Source: Gracilaria gracilis (taxonomy: Eukaryota; Rhodophyta; Florideophyceae; Gracilariales; Gracilariaceae). From it: a stretch of DNA of 64,000 nucleotides. The stretch spans positions 310,001-374,000 of the forward strand of contig JARGSG010000012.1 of assembly GCA_030374805.1 (NCBI GenBank). Direction: 5' to 3'. The notes under the pieces were generated by a model. It did not search any database. It saw only the letters and a list, made by a program, of their open reading frames with translations, and was not told where the DNA came from. Positions 45,783 to 56,309 of this stretch are shown piece after piece (position 1 is the stretch's first letter; each line of letters opens with the position of its first letter). A program made the position numbers and the translations under genes.

Positions 45783-46465
45783 GGAAGGACGCGCGGAGGC
45801 GGTCGCTCGTGTCGCCGCTGGACGACGAGGCGCGCGCCAGGCTGGCGCTGCTGGAGCAGCAGGTGCGCGACAACGACGCCGCCTTGCTCGCGCTCAAGAA
45901 GCAGCTGGGCCGCGCGCTCATCCGCGCCAGACACGCGCGCCAGGAACGCGACGCTGCCGCCGTCAAGCTGACCAGGCTGGCCGCCTTGCTCAGGAAGCAG
46001 CAGGCGTCGTTGCTGGCGGAGCGCACCGATGCTGCCACGCTGCTGGATGACGTCGACGCCTGTGTGGCCGTCTTCAACGACGCGCTGCCGCAGCACCCCT
46101 CCCCGCCCGCGCCCGCGCTGCGCTCCGCCGTGGAGCACCTCGTGTCGGCCGCCGAGCTGGCGCGCGTCAACCTGTCTGTGCCCATTGTGCCCTTTGACGC
46201 CGCCGACCTGGACGACGACGACGCAAAGAGCGTCACCTCCTTCGCGTCGTCGCTGGCCGATGATCGCGATGCACAGCTCGATACGCTTGTCGAGCTTGTG
46301 CAGCTGCTCGAGTCGCGCCTCTCCACTGCTGATCCGAATGGCGTGGCCGCCGCCGCCGCCACCAGGGCCAGACGTACCATACAGCGCGCGCGTCTGCCGG
46401 ACGCCGCTCACCAACGCAAGCGTGCGCCGTCGCCGCCGTCGCTCGCCGCCAATGGCACTAATGGC

Positions 46466-46496
<31 letters not shown>

Positions 46497-47206
46497 ACGC
46501 CCACCCCGACGCTGACGCATCCGGCGCCGCTCCGCACGCGGACGCGCGCCTGCGCGAGGCGCAGCGACAGCTGCGTGACATGACCGCGCGCGTGAGCGCG
46601 CTGCAAAAGATGGCCGAGCGCGCCGTCAAGGCTGACCAAGCGCTGGCGAACAACGTGCAGCTCGAGTCGCAGCTGCATGCCGCCAAGAAGACCATACAAC
46701 GCCTGTTGCAGCAACGCTGCGCAAAGCCATCGCCTTCGCACCGCCCGTCGTCGCACTCGCCGCATGTCAATTTGAGGCGCCACAGTAGCGACAGATTGCT
46801 TGTTCAACCGGAGCAGGGGAGGCCCCCGCCCCCGCCCCCGCCAACTCGCGCGTCGTTGCCGCCCGTGCCGGCACATGGCGCCAACGCCGACACCGTCAGG
46901 CGCATCCTGGACTGGAGACAACGCGCCAGCGAGAACCATGCTTTGCCGCCGGGCGGTGCGGTAGACGCTGCAAATGGCGCAGACGCGCGCTTGCTCAACT
47001 TGGAGGCGCATTCGGTGGTGGATAGTTTTGGCTCGGTTAGTGCCAAGAGCTTACCCGTGCAGGGTTTCTTGAAGCGACATGACTCGTTCTTGTCTATGGG
47101 TGGTGTTAGCGCCAGTGGTGAGGAGATTATGTTGGCGAATGGTAGGAATCCTTTTGCTACTTCAAAGACGCCCAAGGTGGATGGCTTAAGATTTCTGTTG
47201 GGTTGA
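45515..47206 (+). CDS. Coiled-coil protein, function unknown
   Basis: 563 residues; the ATG sits in a strong context (CGCCGCCATGG). Pro/Ala-rich N-terminus about 1-90 with Ala runs; a heptad-rich coiled coil about 105-180 (LLEQQVRDNDAALLALKKQL); an acidic Asp-rich patch about 230; an Ala-Asp dipeptide repeat about 315-335; a second coiled coil about 345-410; then a Ser/Pro-rich region. The C-terminal 60 residues are the least biased (LPVQGFLKRHDSFLSMGG, NPFATSKTPKVDG) and may be a conserved motif. No catalytic domain seen. The region 46,400 onward shows normal codon use, supporting a real gene. Could be a cytoskeletal or vesicle-tether protein, but this is speculation. Confidence 0.72.
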
Positions 47207-49991
47207 ACTTGTTTTGGTACTGTCGCCGTTTGGTTGGTTTGAGATACAGAGATGTGTTTGGTGTTGCCTCTTTTGCTTTCTTCTTGCTGAGAGGCGCTCC
47301 CTTCTTCTCTCTAACTTTTTTTGTTTCGGTGTGTGTGTTTTTTTTTCTTACTTCTTGGTGTTACGACGTTGGATCGACATGACATGTCGAATGTCATGTC
47401 ACACATGGTGGCTCATCTAGAAACAGCTCACATCATCTTCTCTACTTGATTCCGACGCATTTCATTCAATACACCGCGACACTTCAAAAAGTGCTCAACT
47501 TGTAACTACCCCTGTATCGCGATACTTACATGTCCGTTTTATTCGTAATCAATATGGTGTTCCGTCGTAGCTCATTTAAACCAAGGTAACTCTACAGGTA
47601 GATCTCCACCTCTCTAGTCAACGCTGCTGAAACTTGTACGACATCGATTCAGTTTCAGCGTAGCGATACGTGTAGATATAAAACAAAAGTGCTGCCCCGT
47701 TTCCAAGCATATATATGTACATGCACAGGGAAGCTGCGCAGCGCAGTGTTCCAATCGCTCGCAATCTCCACAACTTGCCCAACGGCTGTTTGTGAGAGCT
47801 TGGTCCGACAGGCCAAGGGCCAAGTACTCGTGTATATGACGCAATTCTCAAACCCATTTGTGGATATGGCTCCATGAATGGCCATTGACCGGACCATCCG
47901 CATGCTGTCGGTTAAGGGTTCCCTGTTTCATTTCGCGTACTGAATCGTTGTGTCCCTGAAACCAGGAAAGGGTGCGCTCCTCAGAGAGGAAAGGAGAGAG
48001 TCGCCAACATATATCAGTCTGTTGTGCGCCATGTTCGGTCGGCTTGGCAATGGATTACATTGCACCCGCAGATAACATCAAATATGCTGTCCGCGAGTGC
48101 AAACCTACTTCTCCACAAGCTCGGGCCACTTTCGTCGTGACCATGAATCTTGTAAAGTTGGATTGTTCACTAGATAGATACAAGGGTAAACGCTACATGT
48201 ACCACAAATTTCGGGACTGTGGTTTTCGAGAGCCTCGCGAATCATGAGGCTGTGCTGAAGGAGTTAGACCGCTGCAAGCTCTGCACCTGTCACCGTTCGT
48301 AGCTTTGACAAGGAAACATCGCAGACCCACCTGCGACAGAAGCTGCAGAATTGATCTATGATTCCGACGTGTACAAAGCTATGCGTGCGACGTACACCTC
48401 ATTCCTCGCGAAGCATCCTGCTTCGGCGTCATCAAGACTTTTTCTTTTGGAGCCCAGATACAGTGCCTCACAGCACATGGAATGAACGACGGAGGCATCG
48501 TCCTAGATTCCAGCTCACTCCCATTGCGACACTAATACTTCTTAACCGTCTGGAGAAACGCATAGTGGCATTAAGGAAGGAAAACTTTGAGGATTTAGCG
48601 TTTGACTGGCTTTGTCAGACGGAAGGGCGCCAAGCGGAGATTCAGTATGTGGCAAAAGGTGATCATAGCACTGCGTACCGAAGAATCGCTTCGATGAATT
48701 GAGAAGAGCTGCGAATGTATCGTCCTACTGCAAGTAACTTCCCGTTTATTGACTTCGCAACTAGCAGTACGCTAACGACCCTCAGAAGTTCTTGGCCTTT
48801 TTAAAGAGAGAGAGAGCTTCCTCTGAAGCTCTACTACAGTATCGGAATAAGGTACACGTACTGTTGTCCACAATAAAGAAGAAGAAGAAGAATTACGCTA
48901 ACAAACCATCTGAAAGTACTATGACTTCCTTTGAGAGAGGTACCAAGTAAAGAGCCAAGATATCCCGAAGCCGCGGGGCATCTGTTTCAAGTACGGCGCA
49001 CAGGCACCGTACGGCCTCACAGGAACCGTTCACTTCAGGATGAGAGCACAACGGTAATGAACTACGGGTAGCCCGCTTACCTTATGAAGTTCTGACCACC
49101 AACACAATTTGCGCCTCGCCCCACCGCACCAGAAATACAGCCCAGGAAAGGACACAAACACAAAGAACCCCCCCTCCCCCCCGCGCGCATCGCAGCCTTT
49201 TTGTCGATCCACAAACCTTCCGACCCAATGGAAGGGATAGTCGCACCCCTGCAAGCAACAATTCAAACCCAATTTTCGTTCAGGTCGATCTAAGTAGTGA
49301 AGTTGGACAGGCTGTAGAGCTCTAGAATAACGGCTCTCATACATTATTCTGATGCCACTCCGTCATAATCATATCCAAACGAAGACGCTTCTCTTTCCAT
49401 AGAGACCTTCTGCACTGGACTCCGATTAAGGTTGTATGTTCAAAAAGATAGGGAGAGAGATGAGTGACTTTGTTATTTTCTTCTTCTTTGGTGTGGTCCA
49501 CTGGTCCTTATTGCGAAGCACTGGGAGAACCATACCATCTACATATAGTGACTGTGTCATCATTGGCCCAGAAAGGTTCGATCTTTTTTCGGCACGCACC
49601 TTGCAGCCTTGAGTGAACAAGATGAGCCCATCTGAATGTTAGAATGTGGGAGTCACTTTTGGAAACAACATCGTAGAAAACAGAGACGCATGAAAAGGAA
49701 CTGAAATGATATCCGTGTTCAATGCATACCTTTTTCTTAAAACTCTCCCGGAGTCTGAAATACTCAGGAATATGTATGTGTTGAATTCTTGGAGAGCTGC
49801 ATGACACGAAAGCTAAACAATTCTTTCATGTACTTTTCAGACTACTTGCTGAAAGGTGAAATATGACGCCAAACTCTACTGCTCGAAGATGTTCAACGGC
49901 AGGAAGACAGTTAAGACGAGCGTTGGGACCAGAATGGATGCAATGAGTACCTGATACTATAATTCTGCTGCTCATCTGATAAGTTTGGAAT
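47207..49991. other. Gene-poor region, nothing recognised
   Basis: 2.8 kb of moderate GC with only short interrupted frames. It holds poly-T and TTC runs just after the coiled-coil gene, GAGA and GAAGAA runs near 48810-48890, and C-rich tract near 49165. Frames such as 48358-48702 have no recognisable domain. May contain decayed transposon sequence, but no family could be named. Confidence 0.55.
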
Positions 49992-51215
49992 ATGTCAAAC
50001 CATCGGCGTTCGCGTTCGAACGCAACCTACCTCGTCATTTTGTTGCTTTGCTTGATCACCACTGGTCACAGCTTCTTTCTTCCGTACTTTTCTTTTAGGC
50101 AGATACTGCCCCTGGAAGCAGGTGCAGGGTCGGGGGTTTCAAAAACGTATTTGTTCACCAACCTGCACTGGTGGGAGTCTATTGATCACCAGTTGACCAC
50201 AGTTGCTACGTTGTTAGCTCTGGCGCGGAACACCAGCTCTATAGCAGTGGTTCCGCCTTTTCCTTCAAAAGACCATTCGCTGAACTCAAACAAATCTCTT
50301 CTGGGTGACTACTTTGAAATTGCACCAGTGAAGCGATTGCAACCGGTGATCACCCTGGCCGACTTCTTGAAATCAGATGAGTATGGGAAGTTAAAAGCAG
50401 AGAAAACAGGCTCTATCCCGTTTCCAAAACTTTCTCAAGAAGAATATGAAGCTCATTTGAAAGTGTTTGGACATTTGGAGGTTTCTCAAATCGCTCTTAA
50501 CATGCCCTCGATTGACCCCGAAAACACAAGCCAAAGATGCGATCGCTTTGGCGGGACAATCCATATATCAGCCGATGGGAAGACGCGATTCGTCTTTCTC
50601 GATCGAATCCATTTCCTTCACTTCTGTACGGAGAAGTTCATGCCATGGTGGTACACTATTCGACATCGCATTACTCCCAAGAAGTCGTACCTGGACATCG
50701 CCAATCGTTACCTAGCTAAGAGTACTAGACCTGTCACAGTCATTCACGTGAACGACGTATTAGAACATCAAAGGGAACGCGAGGGAGAGGAAATCGAGCG
50801 GTATGCACGTCAAATCGTGGACTCGCTAAGAAACAACCAAGCTATCAGTGGAACGCTCTATATAATTTCCGCCAAGCACGGAAAGAACGTGAATAAGGTA
50901 ATCAGTTTGCTGAAGGAAGAGTTCGAACACATTCATGACTGCGCTCAGATTTACAATTGTTTATCGGAGGTTCCAAGAGATATATTCTTTGGAACTCTGG
51001 GGGATACGGAATTTCACACGCTTTTCAAATCTGATGATTCATTGAAGATGCTCGAGTGGAGTCTAGGTTCCCAAGCAGACTTGTTCATCGGAAACATTTA
51101 CTCTCCGTTCTCAAGGAACATCTGCTTGCATCGCAAACTGCACGGGATGGCCTATTCTGCACTAAGAGGTTTTTCTGAGTTGCGGAAGGTGTGGGCATGG
51201 AATCTCCTTCACTAG
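49992..51215 (+). CDS. O-fucosyltransferase-like type II membrane protein
   Basis: 407 residues. A short basic cytoplasmic N-terminus (MSNHRRSRSN) is followed by a hydrophobic signal anchor about 12-33, then a luminal domain, which suggests Golgi or ER. The C-terminal part has the GDP-fucose protein O-fucosyltransferase pattern: a strand with TVIHVNDVLEHQRE (about 250), an IISAKHGKNVNKV strand-helix unit (about 292), and LEWSLGSQADLFIGNIYSPFS (about 355), matching the conserved segment where the acceptor loop and a Ser/Asn sit before the last helix. Overall similarity is weak, so the donor and acceptor are not certain. No close neighbours of related function. Single exon with normal codon use. 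Confidence 0.68.
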   Translation: MSNHRRSRSNATYLVILLLCLITTGHSFFLPYFSFRQILPLEAGAGSGVSKTYLFTNLHWWESIDHQLTTVATLLALARNTSSIAVVPPFPSKDHSLNSNKSLLGDYFEIAPVKRLQPVITLADFLKSDEYGKLKAEKTGSIPFPKLSQEEYEAHLKVFGHLEVSQIALNMPSIDPENTSQRCDRFGGTIHISADGKTRFVFLDRIHFLHFCTEKFMPWWYTIRHRITPKKSYLDIANRYLAKSTRPVTVIHVNDVLEHQREREGEEIERYARQIVDSLRNNQAISGTLYIISAKHGKNVNKVISLLKEEFEHIHDCAQIYNCLSEVPRDIFFGTLGDTEFHTLFKSDDSLKMLEWSLGSQADLFIGNIYSPFSRNICLHRKLHGMAYSALRGFSELRKVWAWNLLH

Positions 51216-51463
51216 AGATAGGGGGCCCTCACATCTTCCACGAGGAATGCAGCGACCTGTGCCACATGAATGAAGCAAAGCAAATGCAATATACAATCCC
51301 ATATACTCAGACGTCGTGTACTAGTTACAAAGACATAAAAGTTACATTCTATGTGAAACGTTAGATTAACAATCAAGTATAACTGTGATAACCAAAATCT
51401 ACGCGAGTATCCGTCGCACACAGCCAATAGAAACAAGAACTAAAGGGATTATCATAAAACTCA

Positions 51464-52603
51464 TCACAGCTCATCCTTGTCGGTTTCTTCCGCTGTCTGC
51501 TTCGCGGCCCGCCGCTCTTCATACATGTGCCTGATTTGCTCGGCATGCTCTTCCTCGTTGGCGAACAAGACACCGTTCTCTTTCATCTTTTGGTACTCCT
51601 CTTCGGTCAAGCTGTAGGTGGCCCCTTTCTTCTCCACGTCAAGTGGTTCAATTCCTATTTCATACATGACGCGGTCAGAAATGAACTGGATGATATTCTC
51701 GGTGTCATCAAGATCATCGCTGCAGGGCATGGGTTCCTTGCATTGCGGCATATCAGCCTGTTCGCATGCCGGGAAGTAGAGGCAGGACGGGGTGTCATGT
51801 AGTTGAAAACGACTTATCAAAGACTGATCGGCAGTGACATCTACAAATGCAATAGTAACATTATCGGCACCTGTAAACGCACTGCTAGCCTGTCTCCATT
51901 GAAGGATGATGTCTTTGATGAAGGGGTCGTCGCTTTCGTAGAATAATACCATGTAGCGGTGGTCAGCTTTCGCGTAAACATACGAGTCAAAATTGTGAGC
52001 TGTCAACGGAGTTGGTTCTCGAATTCCCATCTTGCTGATCCCATCATCATAGACAGCGTCAAGCTCTTCCTCGGCCAAATCTTGGATCGGTTGCTCTGAA
52101 GCACTTGAACCCAAGTTATACGGATGCTTCTTTCGCCACTTGAGAAAGGCATCGCGTGGAGTGAGATGAATGGTGGAGTCACTAGTATGGTTATTGACAA
52201 ATTCAGCAATAAGCTCCGCCCAACGCCAGTCAGAAAAGTGCATGGGGTGCGAAGCTTTGTCGTGCAGGTCATAACCGTGCGGGAAGAAAAGGATGGTAGG
52301 AAAGCCACGAACGCTGAGTTTTTGGGCTATGGCGGGTTCTTCATCGGCATCGGCGCGCGCAACGAGCACATTGGGATCATTTCGCACGGCCTTAGCGATC
52401 GCTTTGATCTCGGACGACAAGGCACGGCAATGATCACACCAAGAGACGGTGAGGAACAGCAATAGCGGGTGGGAACCCAAGGAGGCGGTGAACTTTTCAT
52501 AGGTTAGCGTATCCACGTAATGGGCATTGATGCATGCAGCAAAGGCGAGAAGGAGAAGAAGAGACATGAGCAGCCAGAGCGGAGGTGCGGCAGACCAAGC
52601 CAT
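51464..52603 (-). CDS. ER thioredoxin/PDI-like protein with KDEL tail
   Basis: Likely thiol oxidoreductase or chaperone of the ER lumen. 379 residues from the ATG at 52603, chosen because it starts a clear signal peptide (about 1-27, LLMSLLLLLAFAACINA). The thioredoxin domain covers about 28-135 with active site WCDHC (Cys56, Cys59) and cis-Pro in GFPTILFF. A second thioredoxin-like domain covers about 195-320 and lacks a CxxC, with two Cys in an unusual loop (ACEQADMPQC). A charged helix and the retention signal KDEL at the very C-terminus follow. The frame is open further upstream, but that part is promoter-like. The His in CDHC is unlike the Gly-His of classical PDI, so redox potential may differ. 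Single exon. Confidence 0.92.
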   Translation of the reverse strand: MAWSAAPPLWLLMSLLLLLAFAACINAHYVDTLTYEKFTASLGSHPLLLFLTVSWCDHCRALSSEIKAIAKAVRNDPNVLVARADADEEPAIAQKLSVRGFPTILFFPHGYDLHDKASHPMHFSDWRWAELIAEFVNNHTSDSTIHLTPRDAFLKWRKKHPYNLGSSASEQPIQDLAEEELDAVYDDGISKMGIREPTPLTAHNFDSYVYAKADHRYMVLFYESDDPFIKDIILQWRQASSAFTGADNVTIAFVDVTADQSLISRFQLHDTPSCLYFPACEQADMPQCKEPMPCSDDLDDTENIIQFISDRVMYEIGIEPLDVEKKGATYSLTEEEYQKMKENGVLFANEEEHAEQIRHMYEERRAAKQTAEETDKDEL

Positions 52604-53034
52604 GGCTCTGAGAACATATAAGGGCGGCAGACCAGAAGGCCATGGTAAACGTGGAAGCGGTGAGAAGGAAGGGTGTGGGGTGAAGGGGGAAGATGGGGGG
52701 GAAGCGTAGAGCGGTGCGATGGTCGAAGAGGTCAGGTTCGTATCTACGGGGATAATAAGGGAAGTTAGCGCGGGCGCAACCGGGGGGGAGGGGGGGGGGG
52801 GCGGGGAGGAGGAGCAACTGTTGTACACGGGCGCGCTTACACTGCTGCGCGCACGAGCACGGGCGGCGGCGGATTGCGCCAATGCGAACGGATATTCCAC
52901 ACGCGCTGATTGGCAGCAGCCGTCGCCGGCACCGCTGCCGGCGCGCGCAGTGCGCGGCTGACGGCGCGCCACCGCACGCGACGACGCGCGAGCGAAAGGT
53001 GCGGCGCGCGCCGCCGGCCGAGATAGGCGCGAGC
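52604..53034. other. Intergenic, G-rich then CG-rich
   Basis: 431 bp upstream of the PDI-like gene and downstream of the unknown minus-strand gene. A G run lies at 52785-52805. Presumed promoter of the PDI-like gene. Confidence 0.45.
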
Positions 53035-53742
53035 TTAAGCGCGACGATCACTCTCAAACGGCGTCGCCGACGCGTCCAATGGCGACGAAGACGTGAGCGC
53101 GCGCGACAGAGAGGCGCGTCTTGACGAAGTGCCACTGTTCCACGCGTCCCAGCGCGAGCGCGCCGGCGACGGCGGCCCGGACGACGTCGATGCCAGCGGC
53201 GCCATCACGAACGGCGCTTCTGCCAGCGTCGTGGACGTAGACACCAGTTCGAACGACGCGCGCGACGGCGCGGGCAGCACGTCGAGCGACGGCTCGGACA
53301 CGGACGGTAGCTGCGGCGGCGAAACGCCCAGAGCATTGCCCCACAACGCGTCGCCAACACCCAGCGCCAGCGCGTCGTCCACACGCGAGCGGCGCGCAGC
53401 GCCAACGGCGTCGCCGCCAGCCGCGCGCAGCCGACCCACCACCACGTGCGTCATGCTGACAACCAGGTGCAGGCAGTGCAGCGGCGGGTGCGTGTGGAAG
53501 GCGCGGCGCAGCTGCGCGGCCTCCTGCGCCGACAGGAACGGCGCCAGCGCGCGGAACGCCGCGGATGCCGCCGCCAATGCGGGCCGCTCACTGGAGGAGG
53601 CTGACGACGACAAGGGCGACGCCGAGGTGTACGCGGCAGACGCGTCCCATTTCCAGCGGCGGAACGACGCGGCGGCGGCCCATGGCGGCGGCGGCGGCGG
53701 CGCGCGCAACGGCGGCGGCGTTGCGACGGCCGGCGGCTTCAT
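53035..53742 (-). CDS. Hypothetical protein, Ala/Ser/Pro-rich
   Basis: 235 residues from the ATG at 53742 (A at -3). Pro/Ala-rich N-terminus; a central part about 45-130 that looks folded and helical (AAFRALAPFLSAQEAAQLRRAFHTHPPLHCLHLVVSMTHVV is split over two helices and a strand); Ser/Thr-rich C-terminal half. No family recognised. The plus strand also has a long frame here (53093-53863), so the strand is uncertain; I prefer minus because of the ordered, hydrophobic middle. Its start faces the CYC1 start 260 bp away, fitting the divergent-pair pattern of this region. Confidence 0.5.
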   Translation of the reverse strand: MKPPAVATPPPLRAPPPPPPWAAAASFRRWKWDASAAYTSASPLSSSASSSERPALAAASAAFRALAPFLSAQEAAQLRRAFHTHPPLHCLHLVVSMTHVVVGRLRAAGGDAVGAARRSRVDDALALGVGDALWGNALGVSPPQLPSVSEPSLDVLPAPSRASFELVSTSTTLAEAPFVMAPLASTSSGPPSPARSRWDAWNSGTSSRRASLSRALTSSSPLDASATPFESDRRA

Positions 53743-54002
53743 CGTGCGCGGGGCGCTCGTGCCACGCGGGCGGCGCGCCGCGCGCGCGCGCCGCTTCAAA
53801 TGGTGCCGCCGCGCATGCGCGCGAACCGAAACGCCGCAATTGAGTGACGCCGCAAGTAATTGACCGTCGCGGCTGACAGCGGTGCTGACAGTAGCGGTGT
53901 GGCGCGCGCATGATTTGTTGTGTGCGTTGCGTGAAAGGTGTGTGTGGTCGATGGCTGCGGCAGCGACGATCGATCGCGTCGTGGTTGCCGCCGTGCGCGC
54001 TC

Positions 54003-54842
54003 ATGGCTTCCGGCGCGTTCTGGAGATCGTTCCCGCGCGCCGCCGCCGCCGCCGCCGCCGCGTCGTCGGCGGCCGCCGGCGCCACTTTGTATGCGGCACG
54101 TCCGCGCATGACGGCTGTGCTTGCGGATGATGAGGCGCTGCACGCGCCGCACATCAAGTGGCCGCATTCGTCCATGCTGGCGTCGTTCGATGCGGCCTCC
54201 ATTCGACGCGGCTACGAGGTGTATCGCAACGTCTGCTCGTCGTGCCATTCTATGAATCGCATTGCGTTCCGCAATTTGGTCGGCGTGGCCTACACGGAGG
54301 ATGAGGTGAAGGAGATGGCGGAGGACATTGAGGTGGATGATGGCCCCAACGAAGAGGGCTTGATGTTTTCTCGTCCGGGTAGGTTGTCCGATATCTTGCC
54401 GGCTCCGTATCCGAATGAAGAGGCTGCTCGCTACGCCAACAATGGCGCATTGCCGCCGGATCTTAGCTTGATTAGCAAGGCGCGTCATGGCGGCGAGAAT
54501 TATCTGTGGGCGTTGCTCACTGGTTACCGTGATGCTCCGGAGGGGATTAACGTCCGCGAGGGATTGTATTATAATCCATACTTCCCGGGAGGACAGATCG
54601 CAATGGCCAGGGCGCTGTACGACGGCGCTGTGGAGTATGATGATGGTACTGAAGCTACCACCAGTCAGATGGCTAAGGATGTCTCTACCTTCCTTGCCTG
54701 GGCTGCCGAACCGGAGCACGACCAGAGAAAGAAGATGGGCATGGAATGGATGGGCGCGTTTACCATTCTGTTTTTCTTTATGTTGTACATGAAGAGGTTT
54801 AAGTGGTCACTTTACAAGAGTCGACGACTTGAATTCCGTTAA
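54003..54842 (+). CDS. CYC1: Cytochrome c1, mitochondrial (complex III)
   Basis: Electron carrier of the cytochrome bc1 complex, passing electrons from the Rieske protein to cytochrome c, anchored in the inner mitochondrial membrane. 279 residues from ATG 54003, chosen because it gives a bipartite presequence: basic start MASGAFWRSFPR then an Ala-rich hydrophobic stretch to about 32. Mature domain: haem attachment CSSCH at 78-82, PPDLS block near 162, axial Met201 in GGQIAMARAL, and a C-terminal membrane anchor about 250-270 followed by a basic tail facing the matrix. All haem ligands are present. An open frame continues upstream to 53910. Convergent with the next gene, 109 bp between stops. 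Confidence 0.95.
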   Translation: MASGAFWRSFPRAAAAAAAASSAAAGATLYAARPRMTAVLADDEALHAPHIKWPHSSMLASFDAASIRRGYEVYRNVCSSCHSMNRIAFRNLVGVAYTEDEVKEMAEDIEVDDGPNEEGLMFSRPGRLSDILPAPYPNEEAARYANNGALPPDLSLISKARHGGENYLWALLTGYRDAPEGINVREGLYYNPYFPGGQIAMARALYDGAVEYDDGTEATTSQMAKDVSTFLAWAAEPEHDQRKKMGMEWMGAFTILFFFMLYMKRFKWSLYKSRRLEFR

Positions 54843-54951
54843 TCGTGTCGCTGAATTATTGGTACGTGTAGTCACATACACTATCGCTAGTCAATTTTGT
54901 TGCGTGGTAAAAGAAATGCGACCAAAGCAGAGTTGTCTTGGTGATTTGGTG

Positions 54952-55453
54952 TTACATTGGCGCGGCGCTAGTAATGGGCGAAGAAGGGGGCGCGGAGGTA
55001 GGGAAGGCGGCTTTAGCGCTTGTTGGTGCGCTATCTATGTTCATTAATGACATGGCCCGTTTGGTCATTCGCGCTCGAATCTTTTCGTGACGTGTTTGAC
55101 ATTTCTTGCAACGCTTTTGGATTCTCGGACGCGCCACCTTCATGGACTTCATTTCTATGTCCTTCTTGAGAGGCGCGCCAATCTTTGGTGCATCCCGTTT
55201 TGCTTCTGTTCCGACAGACACTGCATTCTGTTGCTCACGGTTAGATACACAAGTGGTGTTTGATATGAAACAAGTTTTACTTTGCACAACTTACCAATGC
55301 ATCGGCTAATGAAGCATCCTCCTTTCGGATTTGACGACGACGCTCGCGGCGCTGCGCACGCACGGCGCCCATCCTCAGCATCAACTGCTCCTCGGCGAGC
55401 ATAGCAAGCAAGCGCGACCTTGCCTTTTGATTAGCTTCGCGACGACCGCCCAT
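54952..55453 (-). CDS. Small basic protein, two exons, unknown
   Basis: Exons 55295-55453 and 54952-55227 with a 67-bp intron (55228-55294): donor GTAAGT, acceptor CAACAG, CTAAC branch-like motif about 18 nt before the acceptor. Phase 0. The joined product is 144 residues. The N-terminal helix is very basic with heptad character (MGGRREANQKARSRLLAML then MLRMGAVRAQRRERRRQIRKE). The middle is Lys-rich with a CKKC pair (RCKKCQTRHEKIRARM), possibly a minimal metal or nucleic-acid site, and the tail is Ser/Pro/Ala-rich. Not recognised. The clean splice sites and phase-preserving junction support a real gene. Nuclear or nucleolar location would fit the composition, as inference only. Confidence 0.72.
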
Positions 55454-56309
55454 AGTACGTGACAAAAAGCGCAGGTGGAAAACGAGACGAGCGAAACGAA
55501 CGTTGAGGCCGGAAAAAGCGGGGGGGGGGGGGAAGGGCAAGGGGCGGCAACGTGCGCACGGGGACGTAAAATTGGCGAAACGGAACCAAGGCAGCAGCGA
55601 CGGCGCGTGGAGGAGAAGACGGCGCGGAAAGACTTGGCACACGACGCGCGGCAAGACTCGCGGTGGGGGCAGGTGAAGAAGGCGAAGGAGAGGCGGAACG
55701 AAGCACACACTCGCACGGAAGAGACGCGACGGGCGACGGGTGACGGGCGACGGGGCGAGTGCGGCGGGCGTGCGCTGGCATCGTTTATTTATTTGGCGGG
55801 AGCGCTTGCGCTTGGGCGACTGCCGCCGGTTGCGGTGGCGGACTTGTGCTCATCGGTGGTGACGGCGCGCGTCTGCAGTGCAGACTCTGCACAGTTGGCT
55901 GCTGGGGAGTGCACACACGCGCTCACCGCCGCGCCGCTTTAAATCAGCGCTTACACCGCGCTGCTTTACAGCCGCCGCGTGCATGTCACGCACGCAGCGC
56001 CATACATTTACGTAAACGCAGAGCCGCCCCACCAGTCCGTGCTCCAAGCGCAGCCGGAAGCGCCCGTGCCAACGGCTCAGCATGACTGCCGTATCCACCA
56101 TCGCCCTCTCCCCCTCGCCCCCCCCCAACACCAGTGTATCTACTGTACCAAACAAGCTGTACCAAAATACACACCTCACCATCCCCCCCCCCCCCCCCCC
56201 CCCCCCAGCTCCCATTCCCCTCAACTCCCCACCCCAGTTTGCCCCTCCCCCGTCGTCCTCACCGCCTTCCTCAGTACGTCGCGCAGCGCTCGATCCATGT
56301 CGTCTCGCT
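55454..56309. promoter_or_regulatory. Divergent intergenic region with homopolymer runs
   Basis: 856 bp between the small basic gene and the LST8 start. It contains a G run near 55520 and a C run of more than 20 at about 56185-56206, followed by a C/T-rich stretch and AG. In-frame sequence from an ATG at 56082 crosses the C run; it could be an N-terminal extension or simply leader. Confidence 0.45.

Noticed and set aside
44452-46380. 642-codon minus-strand frame
   Set aside because: Low-complexity antisense shadow of two plus-strand genes.
45539-47011. 490-codon minus-strand frame opposite the coiled-coil gene
   Set aside because: Antisense shadow with Gly/Val/Arg bias; the plus strand has heptads, a strong start context and a normal 3' end.
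48358-48702. 114-codon frame in the gene-poor region
   Set aside because: No domain, poor context, and flanked by frames interrupted by stops.
53093-53863. 256-codon plus-strand frame opposite the hypothetical gene
   Set aside because: Less ordered composition than the minus-strand frame; kept only as an alternative.
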